A stretch of DNA of 64,000 nucleotides from NCBI RefSeq assembly GCF_001723355.1, contig NZ_LPWE01000010.1, forward strand, positions 434,001-498,000, written 5' to 3'. Both the position numbers and the translations under genes were made by a program. Every line of letters begins with the position of its first letter. Positions within the stretch are counted from its first letter, which is position 1. The stretch is from Methyloceanibacter stevinii. Lineage in GTDB: Bacteria; Pseudomonadota; Alphaproteobacteria; Rhizobiales; Methyloligellaceae. This document shows, in pieces, positions 1-9,432 of this stretch. A model generated the notes under the pieces. It ran no database searches. It had not been told where the DNA came from and saw only the letters and a list, made by a program, of their open reading frames with translations.

Positions 1-11
1 CCGCCATGCCA

Positions 12-1322
12 CTACAATTCCTCGCCGCGGAGGAGACGCGGTACATCGCCGGTCGCGCCTGCAGCTTCGCGGACGAGAAAACGTTTGAGGCCGGGCGCGC
101 GGTCGACCAGCCCCATGCCGAGGTCGCGGATCGTGCGCAGCGGTGCGCTGTCGTTCGAGAACAGCCGGTTCATGCCGTCCATCGCCGCACCCGAAAACGC
201 GCTGTCGAAGCGGCGCCGGCGCTGATAACGCCCGAGCGCCGTCGCCGACCCGATGTCGAGCCCCAACCGCGCGCTGTCGGTGATGGCTTCTACGAGGGCG
301 GCCACATCGCGCAACCCGATATTGAGCCCTTGGCCGGCCAGCGGATGCACCACATGGGCCGCGTCGCCCACCAACGCCAGGCGGTCGCCGACAAAGGCCC
401 GGGCCATCTGGAACGAGAGCGGAAAAGCCCGCGGGGGTCCTTCGAGCGAGATCGTCCCCAGGCGGTGACCGAAGCGGCGGCCGAGTTCGGCCAGGAAGAT
501 GTCCGGGTCGCCCTCGACCAGTTTCTTCGCGAGGTCGGCGTCCTCGGTCCAGACGATCGAGGAGCGGTTGCCCTTAAGCGGCAAGATGGCAAAGGGACCC
601 GAGGGGAGGAAATGCTGGATTGCGCGGCCCTGGTGAGGACGTTCATGGGCAACGGTCGCCACGATCCCCATTTGCGCGTAGGACCAGCCGATACATTTGA
701 TGCCGGCAAGGTCGCGCAGTTTCGACTTCTTCCCGTCAGCGGCAACCAGCAGCGCCGCCCGCAAGGCGCGCCCGCTCGCAAGATGAATGGTGGCGCCGAA
801 GCCATCGGTCTCGAAGGTCTGAACCGTGTCCGGCGCGATGAGGTCGATAGCCGGTTCGGTCCGGACCTCGTCCGCGATCGCCCCGAGGAGCGCCCCGGCT
901 TCGACGAGCCATGCTTTCGTCCCCTCATCCTTCAGCTCGTCCGCAAAACCCAGAAGGTGAGGCCGCAAGGCCGCATTGAGCGGACTGTCGGTGATCTCGA
1001 TCGCATCCATCGACTGCGCGCCTGGTTCCAAACGGGACCACAGCCCGACGGCATTGAGGAGGTTCTTCGAGGCAGGCGACAGCGCGAGGCCGCGCCCGTC
1101 AGGATCCCTTGTCGCGTCCGGCGCGGCCGCATCGACAAGCGTCACGTGGCAAGTCTTCGGCGCGAGACGCGCCAACGCCATGGCGAGGACGCCCCCGGCG
1201 AAGCCTCCGCCGGCAACGACGATGCGGAAACCGCTCTGTCCTTTGGCACTCTGCGACACGGGCCTTCTATAGGCGAGCCGGCTCGCCCGCGCCACATCTT
1301 GCGTGCCGGGCCCGAGTGGCAC
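12..1322 (-). CDS. FAD-dependent UbiH/UbiF/COQ6-family hydroxylase
   Basis: Predicted flavoprotein monooxygenase of the ubiquinone-biosynthesis hydroxylase family, which hydroxylates the aromatic ring of the quinone precursor at the inner membrane. The N-terminal Rossmann motif (VVAGGGFAGG, about residue 35) binds FAD. The mid-protein DG motif is AADGKKSKLRDLAG, and the GD motif is VGDAAHVVHPLAGQGLN, both typical. At 436 aa it is slightly long because the first ATG adds about 20 residues before the usual start; a GTG at 1259 would give a more typical N-terminus. It is divergent from the thioesterase gene at 1432. Which ring position it acts on (UbiH, UbiF or UbiL-like) cannot be told from sequence alone. 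Confidence 0.88.
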   Translation of the reverse strand: MPLGPGTQDVARASRLAYRRPVSQSAKGQSGFRIVVAGGGFAGGVLAMALARLAPKTCHVTLVDAAAPDATRDPDGRGLALSPASKNLLNAVGLWSRLEPGAQSMDAIEITDSPLNAALRPHLLGFADELKDEGTKAWLVEAGALLGAIADEVRTEPAIDLIAPDTVQTFETDGFGATIHLASGRALRAALLVAADGKKSKLRDLAGIKCIGWSYAQMGIVATVAHERPHQGRAIQHFLPSGPFAILPLKGNRSSIVWTEDADLAKKLVEGDPDIFLAELGRRFGHRLGTISLEGPPRAFPLSFQMARAFVGDRLALVGDAAHVVHPLAGQGLNIGLRDVAALVEAITDSARLGLDIGSATALGRYQRRRRFDSAFSGAAMDGMNRLFSNDSAPLRTIRDLGMGLVDRAPGLKRFLVREAAGATGDVPRLLRGEEL

Positions 1323-1431
1323 GGCGCCCGATGGGGGGGCCCAAGCGCCTTTTCGTACCCGCGATCAAGCTGCTATGGGCTTGGCCTTGGGCGCATCGCC
1401 CCCACCCACGCCATCGAACGAGGTCCGTCCC

Positions 1432-2298
1432 ATGAGCGCTGCCGTTGATCAACTTCTGTCGATCCTCGACCTTGAACCCCTGGAGCACAATCTGTACCGG
1501 GGTTTGAGTCCCCAGATCGGCTGGCAGCGGGTGTTCGGCGGCCAGGTCATCGGTCAGGCCCTTGTCGCCGCCCAGCGGACGGTGGAGGACCGGGGTGCCC
1601 ATTCGCTCCATGCCTATTTTTTGCGCGCCGGCGATCCCGCCGTCCCGATCATCTACGAAGTGGACCGGCTCCGAGACGGCAAGAGCTTCTCGACCCGGCG
1701 CGTCGTGGCGATCCAGCACGGACATCCGATCTTTTCCATGTCGCGTTCGTTCCAGCGGGCCGAAAAGGGGCTCGAGCATCAGACGCCCATGCCCGACGTA
1801 CCGCCGCCCGAGGAGGTCCCAAGCGAAGCCGCGCTGGCCGAGACCCTCATGGATCGAATGCCGCCGCCCGCCAAGGCCTATTGGCAGGCGGAGCGGCCCA
1901 TCGAGATGCGGCCCGTTGATCTATCGCGCTATTTGTCGCCGCAGAAGCGGGACCCGAGCCAGTACATCTGGATCCGGGCGAACGGCTCCTTGGCCGACGA
2001 CCCGGCACTGCATCAATGCGTCCTCGCCTACGCCTCGGACTTCACCCTCCTGGATACGGCCCTCGTCGCCCATGGCCGGTTCGTTTTTGATCCAAACCTG
2101 ATGCTGGCGAGCCTGGACCACGCCCTGTGGTTCCACCGGCCCTTCCGGGCAGATGAATGGCTGCTCTACGCTCAAGACAGCCCGATATCGGGTGCGGCAC
2201 GGGCGTTCTGCCGGGGCACGTTCTTCACGCGCGATGGGCGCCTCGTCGCCTCCACAGCCCAAGAAGGGCTTGTGCGCGAACGTGTGCCGTCCAAATAG
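1432..2298 (+). CDS. tesB: Acyl-CoA thioesterase II
   Basis: Predicted 288 aa acyl-CoA thioesterase II, a double hot-dog enzyme that hydrolyses medium- and long-chain acyl-CoA to free fatty acid and CoA. The conserved N-terminal stretch RVFGGQVIGQAL and the HSLHAYFLRAGD segment are visible. The C-terminal half contains YASDFTLLDTAL, with the catalytic Asp, and the late YAQDSP segment, with the Gln of the Asp-Ser/Thr-Gln triad. The frame is open further upstream to 1303, but family alignment places the start at the ATG at 1432 (MSAAVDQLLSILDLE). It stands alone, divergent from the UbiH-family gene. Confidence 0.92.
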   Translation: MSAAVDQLLSILDLEPLEHNLYRGLSPQIGWQRVFGGQVIGQALVAAQRTVEDRGAHSLHAYFLRAGDPAVPIIYEVDRLRDGKSFSTRRVVAIQHGHPIFSMSRSFQRAEKGLEHQTPMPDVPPPEEVPSEAALAETLMDRMPPPAKAYWQAERPIEMRPVDLSRYLSPQKRDPSQYIWIRANGSLADDPALHQCVLAYASDFTLLDTALVAHGRFVFDPNLMLASLDHALWFHRPFRADEWLLYAQDSPISGAARAFCRGTFFTRDGRLVASTAQEGLVRERVPSK

Positions 2299-2306
2299 CC
2301 TATTTT

Positions 2307-2347
2307 CTGTGCATCTTGTCAGTTTTGCTGCGTAGCTGTGCATCTTG
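2307..2347. repeat. 12 bp direct repeat upstream of glnK
   Basis: The 12-mer CTGTGCATCTTG occurs exactly twice, at 2307-2318 and 2336-2347, 29 bp apart start to start (about three helical turns). It lies 80-125 bp upstream of the sigma-54-like promoter of glnK, where enhancer-bound activators normally sit. It does not match the palindromic NtrC consensus well, so the bound factor is not identified. Confidence 0.55.
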
Positions 2348-2429
2348 CTGCTGCTCAACCAATGCGCAGGGCGAGGCGATCATCGTAAAATTTCCGTAAA
2401 ACCAACGGGTTGAGGACACATTTGCCGAC

Positions 2430-2862
<433 letters not shown>

Positions 2863-2879
2863 TTGGGGGAAAGTTGAAG

Positions 2880-4301
2880 ATGACGACCTTTGCCAAATAC
2901 ATGTTCGGCGTGGTCGCGGCGCTCTTTTTGGTAGCGCTGTTCCATGCCGACTCGGCATTTGCTGAGGGCGCCTCTCAGGCGGCCACTGCTCAAAGTGCCC
3001 AGATGACCGAGTTTCAGGTAGCCCAGGCTGAAGAGCCGCCGGCCGAAGAACCTCTCGCCGAAGCAGGCGAAGAGGCCGAACCTGAAGCCACACTCGACAC
3101 AGGCGACACGGCCTGGATGATCGTCGCCACGGCTATCGTGCTGATGATGTCCATTCCCGGCCTTGCCCTGTTCTATGGCGGCCTCGTCCGTAAGAAGGGC
3201 GTTCTGGCTGTCCTCATGCAGGTGTTTGCAATCGTCTGCTTGATGACGCTGCTGTGGTACTTCGTCGGCTACTCGCTGGCTGCGACCGACGGCGGTTCAC
3301 TGAACGCGTATATCGGCGGCTTCGACAAAATGTTCCTTGCCGGCATCGGTTCGGACACGTTGAGCGGCACGATCCCCGAATCGGTGTTCTTCATGTTCCA
3401 GCTCACCTTCGCGGCCATTACCCCGGCCCTGATCGTGGGTGCTTTCGCGGACCGCATGAAGTTCTCCGCCGTGTGCATCTTCATGTGCATGTGGCTGATC
3501 GTCGTCTATGTGCCGGTTTGGCATTGGGTCTGGGGCGGCGGCTCCTTTCGGAAGATGGGCGTTCTCGACTTTGCCGGCGGCACGGTCGTTCACATCAATG
3601 CCGGTGTTGCCGCCCTCGTGGCGTGTATCTTCCTCGGCAAGCGTGTGGGCTACCCGAACGAGAATATGGCACCGCATAACCTGGTGCTCAGCGTGATCGG
3701 CGCTTCTCTGCTGTGGGTTGGCTGGTTCGGCTTCAACGCCGGCTCGGCTCTCGGTGCCAATGGCGGCGCCGGCATGGCCATGCTCGCGACGCAGGTCGCC
3801 ACGGCAGCTGCGGCTCTTGCCTGGATGTTCGTCGAATGGCTCGTCCACAAGAAGCCGTCCGTCCTCGGCATCATCTCCGGTGCCGTTGCGGGCCTCGTGG
3901 CCATTACCCCGGCTTGCGGCTTCGTCGACGGTTGGGGCGCACTCTGGATCGGTATTGCCGCCGGTGTGATCTGCTTCTTCATGTCGACTGCCGTGAAGAA
4001 GGCGCTTGGCTATGACGACTCGCTCGACGTCTGGGGCATCCACGGCGTTGGCGGTATCGTCGGCGCCATCCTCACCGGCGTCTTCGCCGTTGAGGCGATC
4101 GGCGGTACGGCCGGCCTGCTCGAGGGCAACCCCGGCCAGGTGCTGACCCAGCTTTGGGGCATCGTCGCCACCATCGTGTGGTGCGGTATCGCGACCTTCG
4201 TTCTCCTGATCATCACCAACATTCTGGTGGGTCTCCGGGTCAGCGAGCCGGTCGAGATCGAGGGCCTGGACATCAACCTTCATGGTGAGACCGTCCAATA
4301 A
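2880..4301 (+). CDS. amtB: Ammonium transporter
   Basis: Predicted 473 aa ammonium/ammonia channel of the Amt family in the inner membrane, partner of GlnK. An N-terminal signal peptide (about residues 1-28) is followed by a roughly 50-residue Glu/Ala/Pro-rich periplasmic linker before TM1 (AWMIVATAIVLMMSIPGLAL). The twin-His pore residues appear in GGTVVHINAGVAALV and WGIHGVGGIVGAIL. The aromatic gate segment VFFMFQLTFAAITPALI is present. The ATG at 2880, preceded by GGGGGAAAG, is preferred over a GTG at 2859 that overlaps the glnK stop. A hairpin terminator follows at 4386. Confidence 0.95.
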   Translation: MTTFAKYMFGVVAALFLVALFHADSAFAEGASQAATAQSAQMTEFQVAQAEEPPAEEPLAEAGEEAEPEATLDTGDTAWMIVATAIVLMMSIPGLALFYGGLVRKKGVLAVLMQVFAIVCLMTLLWYFVGYSLAATDGGSLNAYIGGFDKMFLAGIGSDTLSGTIPESVFFMFQLTFAAITPALIVGAFADRMKFSAVCIFMCMWLIVVYVPVWHWVWGGGSFRKMGVLDFAGGTVVHINAGVAALVACIFLGKRVGYPNENMAPHNLVLSVIGASLLWVGWFGFNAGSALGANGGAGMAMLATQVATAAAALAWMFVEWLVHKKPSVLGIISGAVAGLVAITPACGFVDGWGALWIGIAAGVICFFMSTAVKKALGYDDSLDVWGIHGVGGIVGAILTGVFAVEAIGGTAGLLEGNPGQVLTQLWGIVATIVWCGIATFVLLIITNILVGLRVSEPVEIEGLDINLHGETVQ

Positions 4302-4385
4302 GCCTTCGCGCAAAACAAAGAGGGACAAGAAGATTGGAGAATTTGAGCTAGGTCTCCTCCTCCCTTGACAGCTAGCTCCACCTCG

Positions 4386-4420
4386 GACCCCGGCATCACT
4401 TCGATGCCGGGGTCTCTTTA
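4386..4420 (+). terminator. Rho-independent-type terminator after amtB
   Basis: A perfect 12 bp stem, GACCCCGGCATC / GATGCCGGGGTC (4386-4397 and 4403-4414), with loop ACTTC, followed by TCTTTA. The T tract is short, so it may be a moderate terminator. It closes the glnK-amtB unit. Confidence 0.7.
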
Positions 4421-4508
4421 TGTCGAGCCGCGCAACGTCCAAGCGCGGCATGGCTGCAAAAGCGCGCCGTTGCTGCGAGCCGCGACTTGGCCTACACGCA
4501 GGCGGACG

Positions 4509-5723
4509 ATGTCCAACTCCGAAGCCGCCGCCGAAACCGCCCTCGATACGCTGATCCAATCGCCGTTTGCCCGGCTGAACGCGCTGCTGGAGGACACGCC
4601 TCCAGGGGCCGACCCCATTCTGTTTTCGCTGGGCGAGCCGCACACGGCGCTGCCCCCCTTCGTGCAGCCCGTGCTGGACGAACATGTTGCGTCGTTCGGA
4701 AAATACCCGCCCATTCGCGGCATACCGGAATTGCGGCAGGCCATCTGCGGCTGGCTTGCGCGGCGCTACCCGGCGCTCGACGGTGTGGTGGACCCCGAAC
4801 GGCATGTGCTGCCGCTCAACGGCTCGCGGGAGGGGCTCTTCTCCGCGATCTTCCCGGCGCTTGCGCGCAAGCCAGACATCGCCGACCCGGCAGTCCTCAT
4901 TCCGAACCCGTTCTACCAAGTCTACGCGGCGGCCTCGGCGGTTGCGGGCGCCGAACCCGTCTTTCTGAGATCCGGCGCCGAAACGGGTTTTCTGCCCGAT
5001 CTCGACAGCCTGGATCCGCGACTCTTCAGCGGACGGCGGCGCTGTATCTGTGCTCGCCCTCGAACCCAGAGGGCGCCGTCGCATCCCGGGACTATCTCGA
5101 GAAGGCGATTCGCCTCGCCTGGACCCACGATTTTCTGCTCTGCGCCGACGAGTGCTATTCGGAGATCTATACCGATACGTCGCCCCCGGGAGCCTTGGAG
5201 GTGGCGCTTGAGACCACGGGCAGCCTCGCCAACGTGGTCTCCTTCCAGTCCCTGTCGAAGCGCTCCGGACTTCCCGGGCTGCGATCGGGCTTTATCGCGG
5301 GCGATCCGGCGTTTCTGGCGGCTTTCGGGCGCTTTCGGAACGTTGCCTGCCCGCAGGTTCCCCTGCCGATCCAGTACGTTTCCGCCGCGGCGTGGGCGGA
5401 CGAGACCCATGTGGAGCAGGCGCGCGCCTTCTACCGGTCCAATTTCGAGGCCGCCGAGGCCATTCTTCAAGGCCAGTACGGCTATGCGAGGCCGGAAGGC
5501 GGCTTTTTTTCTTTGGCTGAATATGGCCGATTTCGGGGGTGGCGAAAGGGCCGCGAAAACCCTTTGGAAAGGATGTGGCGTCAAAGTTCTCCCAGGGACC
5601 TATCTCACGAAGTCGCAAGACGGCCAGGCCGATCCCGGCCGGGACTACGTCCGCCTTGCGCTCGTGCACGACGCGGAGACAACGCGCGACGGCCTTGCGC
5701 GGATCGTCGCCACATTGGGCTAG
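4509..5723 (+). pseudogene. DapC-like succinyldiaminopimelate aminotransferase, two compensating frameshifts
   Basis: Class I/II PLP aminotransferase, best matched to the DapC type of the lysine/diaminopimelate pathway. The N-terminal part (FSLGEPHTALPPF, KYPPIRGIPELRQAI) is in the frame starting at ATG 4509. The middle (YLCSPSNPEGAV, PLP-lysine motif SFQSLSKRSGLPGLR) is in the next frame. The end (LNMADFGGGERAAKTLWK to VRLALVHDAE) is back in the first frame. One base is missing near 5030 and one T is extra in the T7 run at 5504-5510; with both corrected the product is about 404 aa, the normal length. As written no single frame encodes the enzyme. The gene ends 20 bases before ftsK. Substrate identity is inferred from family likeness only. 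Confidence 0.85.
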
Positions 5724-5743
5724 AGGGACAGCGGGCAAGCGGT

Positions 5744-8251
5744 ATGGCAGCAACAGGCAGATCAGAACCGAAGCGACGCCTCCTTCCAAGCGCTGTCGCG
5801 CATGGCCTGCGGCGCCTGATGTTCGGCACCTATGGGTTTGTCCTGATCGCGGGGGCCTGCGCCGTGTGGCTCGCGCTGGCGACCTGGTCCGTCCACGATC
5901 CCAGCCTCAATAACGCGACCCCCGTCGTTCCGCGCAATCTTCTGGGAGATTGGGGCGCCGTAATCGCGGATCTCGGCATTCAATCCCTGGGACTTGCCGC
6001 GATCTTCATGTTCCTGCCTTTGGCAGCCTGGGGCTGGCATCTCGTGACCAATACGGTTCCCGGCAAGATCAAGTATCGCCTCTTGGCGTGGCCCTTCGCC
6101 GGCCTTCTGCTGGCCGCCGCCTTCGCCGGACTGCCCCAGCCCAAGAGCTGGCCGCTGCCGAACGGGCTCGGCGGCATCCTCGGGGACTTCATCATGGCCG
6201 GGGCCCATGTCATCGGCCCGTTCCTGCCCGAAGCGGCTGTGTCCTTCGTCGCCGGCCTTGTGTTCATGATCGCTGGCTTCGGGCTTTTGTTCTTCGCGAG
6301 CGGCACCAGCGTCTCGAAGCTGGTTAGCCTGTGGGCGCCGCGTCCGAGCGCCGCCGAAGAATGGGCCAACGCCTGGCTCGGCGCTGCGATGCACGTGTCC
6401 ATCGACTGTTTCGCGCGTGTCCGCCGGCTGTTCCGCCGCAAGCCGAGCGCCGCGGCCGTGGATGACGACGATTTCGAGGCCGACGAGGACCTGGAGCCAG
6501 ATGTCCAGCCCTGGGAAGACGCGGAGGAGGAGCAGAGGCTGCTCGCCTATGACGACGGCCGCATCGAGCCTTCCTTCGGACCGGCGCCGCTCGTCGACAA
6601 TCGCTATGGCGAGGACTCTTACGACGATGAGGACGGTCCCGCAGACCCCGGGTACCGCATAACGCGCACCGAGGAGCCGCAGCGCAAACCGGTCCGCAAG
6701 CAGACGCGCGTCGCGGCGCGCCCGAGCGGCGCACCCTTCGACCCGCCGTCCGTGAGGCTGCTGCAGGCCAAGCCGCGCGTCTCACGCGGCGCCGGGATCA
6801 GCGACGAGACGTTGCAGGAGAATGCCCGCGAACTCGAGGGCGTGCTTCAGGACTTCGGCGTGAAAGGCGAAATCACCAATGTGCGCCCGGGGCCCGTGGT
6901 CACGCTCTACGAGCTCGAGCCTGCACCCGGCACCAAGTCGTCGCGCGTGATCGGTCTCGCCGACGATATCGCCCGGTCCATGAGCGCCATCGCCGCCCGC
7001 GTCGCCGTCGTACCCGGACGCAATGCCATCGGCATCGAGCTTCCGAACGAGCGGCGCGAGATGGTGATGCTCCGTGAACTGTTCGAATCGCCCGACTTCC
7101 AGCAAACCGATGCGCGGCTCGCCTTGTCGCTCGGCAAGACCATCGGCGGCGAGCCCATGGTCGCCGACCTGTCGCGGATGCCCCATCTGCTCATCGCCGG
7201 CACCACCGGTTCGGGCAAGTCCGTCGGCATCAACACGATGATCCTGTCGCTGCTCTATCGACTGTCGCCGGAGCAGTGCAAGTTCATCATGATCGACCCG
7301 AAAATGCTGGAATTGTCGGTCTATGACGGCATTCCGCATCTGCTTGCGCCCGTCGTCACCGATCCGAAAAAGGCCGTCGTCGCCTTGAAATGGACGGTTC
7401 GCGAGATGGAGGAGCGCTACAAGCGCATGTCCAAGCTCGGCGTGCGGGACATCAAGGGCTACAACGCCCGCATCGCGCAAGCCGAGGCCAAGGGCGAGAC
7501 CCTGACCCGTACGGTCCAGACCGGCTTCGATCGCGAAACCGGCCAGGCCATCTACGAACAGGAAGAGATGGACTACGAGGCGATGCCGTACATCGTCGTC
7601 ATTGTCGACGAGATGGCGGACCTCATGATGGTCGCCGGCAAGGACATCGAGGCGGCGGTCCAGCGCCTGGCGCAGATGGCCCGCGCGGCCGGCATTCACC
7701 TCATCACTGCGACGCAGCGGCCGAGCGTCGATGTCATCACCGGAACCATCAAGGCGAACTTCCCGACACGGATCAGCTTCATGGTGACCTCCAAGATCGA
7801 CAGCCGCACGATCCTGGGCGAGCAGGGTGCAGAGCAACTCCTGGGACAGGGCGATATGCTCTACATGGCCGGTGGCGGACGTATCATTCGCGTCCATGGC
7901 CCGTTCGTGTCGGATGACGAGGTGGAGAAAGTCGTCCGCCATCTGAAGAAACAGGGCGTGCCTGCCTATCTCGATGCGATCACCGAGGACGATGAGTCCG
8001 GCGACGACGAGGATGGTGGCGCGGCCGAGTATGGCGACGGCAGCAACGACCTCTACGATCAGGCCGTGGCCGTGGTGCTTCGCGACAAGAAGGTCTCGAC
8101 CAGCTACATTCAGCGGCGCTTGGGGATCGGCTACAACCGCGCCGCGACCCTGATCGAGCGGATGGAGAAGGAAGGCTTGATCGGCCCCGCCAACCATGCC
8201 GGCAAGCGTGAAATCCTCGTCGGCAACGACGACGGCGCCTCCCCCTACTAG
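5744..8251 (+). CDS. ftsK: DNA translocase FtsK
   Basis: An 835 aa division-linked DNA translocase that pumps chromosome ends through the septum and activates XerCD at dif. Four N-terminal membrane segments (about residues 25-190) are followed by an acidic Asp/Glu-rich linker (about 230-310), shorter than in E. coli. The RecA-like motor has Walker A GTTGSGKS (about residue 488) and Walker B IVVIVDEMADLMM. The C-terminal winged-helix gamma domain (DLYDQAVAVVLRDKKVSTS to YNRAATLIERME) should read KOPS. The open frame extends upstream into the aminotransferase only because of the frameshift there; the ATG at 5744 is the proper start. Confidence 0.95.
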   Translation: MAATGRSEPKRRLLPSAVAHGLRRLMFGTYGFVLIAGACAVWLALATWSVHDPSLNNATPVVPRNLLGDWGAVIADLGIQSLGLAAIFMFLPLAAWGWHLVTNTVPGKIKYRLLAWPFAGLLLAAAFAGLPQPKSWPLPNGLGGILGDFIMAGAHVIGPFLPEAAVSFVAGLVFMIAGFGLLFFASGTSVSKLVSLWAPRPSAAEEWANAWLGAAMHVSIDCFARVRRLFRRKPSAAAVDDDDFEADEDLEPDVQPWEDAEEEQRLLAYDDGRIEPSFGPAPLVDNRYGEDSYDDEDGPADPGYRITRTEEPQRKPVRKQTRVAARPSGAPFDPPSVRLLQAKPRVSRGAGISDETLQENARELEGVLQDFGVKGEITNVRPGPVVTLYELEPAPGTKSSRVIGLADDIARSMSAIAARVAVVPGRNAIGIELPNERREMVMLRELFESPDFQQTDARLALSLGKTIGGEPMVADLSRMPHLLIAGTTGSGKSVGINTMILSLLYRLSPEQCKFIMIDPKMLELSVYDGIPHLLAPVVTDPKKAVVALKWTVREMEERYKRMSKLGVRDIKGYNARIAQAEAKGETLTRTVQTGFDRETGQAIYEQEEMDYEAMPYIVVIVDEMADLMMVAGKDIEAAVQRLAQMARAAGIHLITATQRPSVDVITGTIKANFPTRISFMVTSKIDSRTILGEQGAEQLLGQGDMLYMAGGGRIIRVHGPFVSDDEVEKVVRHLKKQGVPAYLDAITEDDESGDDEDGGAAEYGDGSNDLYDQAVAVVLRDKKVSTSYIQRRLGIGYNRAATLIERMEKEGLIGPANHAGKREILVGNDDGASPY

Positions 8252-8365
8252 ACCCCCGCGACAAAACGGGTCGCCGCCAAGAAGTTGACCATATTTTGCG
8301 GAATCGTCTATTCCGAGGCGTTGAACACACGTTCTCGCCAAGCGGGCTCCGATGATGGGGGATTT

Positions 8366-9190
8366 ATGACGAAAGGCTGCGCTGCACGAGCTGCCGCAGG
8401 TCTGCCGATTGCGTTCTGCCTGACCATGGGTCTGGCCTATGCTCAGGGGTCCTCGACAACCGTCACCAAGACGCCCGCGCCACAGCCCGCATCTCCCGAG
8501 GCTATGCGTCCCAGCATCGACCAGAGCGTTCTGCCCGTGGAGAGCGCGGCGCCCGTCGAAGAGGTCGTGCCTCCGAAGGTCGACGAGGGCGCCGGCTGGC
8601 AGGTTGCCGTGGAGCAGGCCAAGGGCCCGACCCCGCTGGTCGGCCAGCAGCAGAGTGCGGCGGTCGACAAGATCAACGCCTACTTCAACGGCATGACCAG
8701 CCTCGAGGGCAATTTCAGTCAGACGGACGCGAGCAACAACCGCACGCATGGCCGCTTCTACGTGCTGCGTCCCGGAAAGATCCGCTTCGACTATGCGCCC
8801 CCGAGCCCGTTGCGCATCGTGGCCGACGGTCACTCGCTCGGTATTCAGGACACGAGCCTGAAGACAGTCGAGAAATACCCCATCAAGTCGACCCCGTTCC
8901 GGCTGCTGCTGGCGAAGACGGTCGATCTCGGACGGGACGCCAAGATTGTCGGCGTCGAGCGCGACAACGGCAGCCTGGCGATCACGCTGGAGGACCAGAA
9001 GGGAACAGCCGGGCATATCCGGCTCTTGTTCAAGTCCGGCGGTACCCTCGAACTGGAGGAGTGGACCATCACGGATGCGCAAGGCCTGACCACGCGCGTG
9101 ACGGTCGACAGTCTCGTCCGGGGGCGCAAGAAATCGCCCAGTTTCTTCAAGATCAAGGAAGAGACCAACCCCTTTAGAATGGGGGGCTGA
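8366..9190 (+). CDS. Outer-membrane lipoprotein carrier LolA-like protein
   Basis: A 274 aa exported protein with a signal peptide ending near AYAQG. A roughly 75-residue Pro/Glu/Val-rich stretch precedes a LolA-like fold (about residues 90-270): YFNGMTSLEGNFSQTD, then GRFYVLRPGKIRFDY and PLRIVADG. LolA ferries lipoproteins from the LolCDE complex across the periplasm to the outer membrane. The alphaproteobacterial neighbourhood ftsK-lolA-xth supports the call. The long N-terminal extension is unlike E. coli LolA. The ATG at 8366 follows a GGGGGA ribosome binding site. An alternative is a LolA-fold protein with another cargo. Confidence 0.85.
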   Translation: MTKGCAARAAAGLPIAFCLTMGLAYAQGSSTTVTKTPAPQPASPEAMRPSIDQSVLPVESAAPVEEVVPPKVDEGAGWQVAVEQAKGPTPLVGQQQSAAVDKINAYFNGMTSLEGNFSQTDASNNRTHGRFYVLRPGKIRFDYAPPSPLRIVADGHSLGIQDTSLKTVEKYPIKSTPFRLLLAKTVDLGRDAKIVGVERDNGSLAITLEDQKGTAGHIRLLFKSGGTLELEEWTITDAQGLTTRVTVDSLVRGRKKSPSFFKIKEETNPFRMGG

Positions 9191-9255
9191 ATCAGAGACT
9201 TACGGCATTAGCTTCATCTTCTTTACTACTTATTAAGTTTTTCTTGTGGCAAAGC

Positions 9256-9284
9256 TTGAAGTCGGCGGTGGGACTGCATATCTC
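9256..9284 (+). promoter_or_regulatory. Candidate sigma-70 promoter of small RNA
   Basis: TTGAAG (9256-9261) and TATCTC (9279-9284) are separated by 17 bp, placing a start near 9291, just before the 13 bp stem of the candidate RNA. The -10 match is weak, so this is inferred mainly from position. Confidence 0.4.
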
Positions 9285-9290
9285 TGGATC

Positions 9291-9432
9291 AGAAGCGGAC
9301 CACATCGCTTTTCATCGGCAGTGCCCCCCGTCTAGCCGAAGATGTGGTCTGCTCGAGCCGGCTTCCCTCCCGGCTCGCGCGAAGAACGCGCTTTAGGCGT
9401 CCAACCCCGCGCAGCGGTTGGACGCCTTTTTC
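9291..9432 (+). ncRNA. Candidate structured small RNA with C-rich loops
   Basis: The 360 bp between the lolA-like gene and xth holds no plausible gene but folds strongly. 9294-9306 pairs with 9341-9353 over 13 bp with one GU. Inside it, TCGGC/GCCGA (9315-9319, 9335-9339) closes a loop containing CCCCCC. A second hairpin, CGAGCCGG/CCGGCTCG (9354-9361, 9370-9377), shows a CTTCCCTC loop. A small GCG/CGC hairpin follows, then a strong terminator. C-rich loops exposing anti-Shine-Dalgarno sequence are typical of alphaproteobacterial trans-acting sRNAs. I do not recognise the family; it is not 6S, tmRNA or SRP RNA. Confidence 0.6.
9396..9432 (+). terminator. Strong intrinsic terminator
   Basis: A perfect 11 bp stem, GGCGTCCAACC (9396-9406) with GGTTGGACGCC (9416-9426), and a short loop, followed directly by TTTTT. 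It ends the candidate small RNA, or a read-through transcript from the lolA-like gene, and isolates xth. Confidence 0.9.

Noticed and set aside
3297-5084. Long minus-strand open frame antisense to amtB and the aminotransferase
   Set aside because: High GC gives long antisense open frames; no domain, no conserved motif, Arg/His/Glu-rich composition typical of antisense frames.
4487-5743. Continuous open frame joining the aminotransferase region to ftsK (1254 codons)
   Set aside because: It is the ftsK frame extended upstream through a frameshifted aminotransferase; residues before the ATG at 5744 are partly aminotransferase and partly nonsense.
6782-9082. 766-codon open frame antisense to ftsK and the lolA-like gene
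   Set aside because: Mirror of the real plus-strand codon pattern; no recognisable protein.
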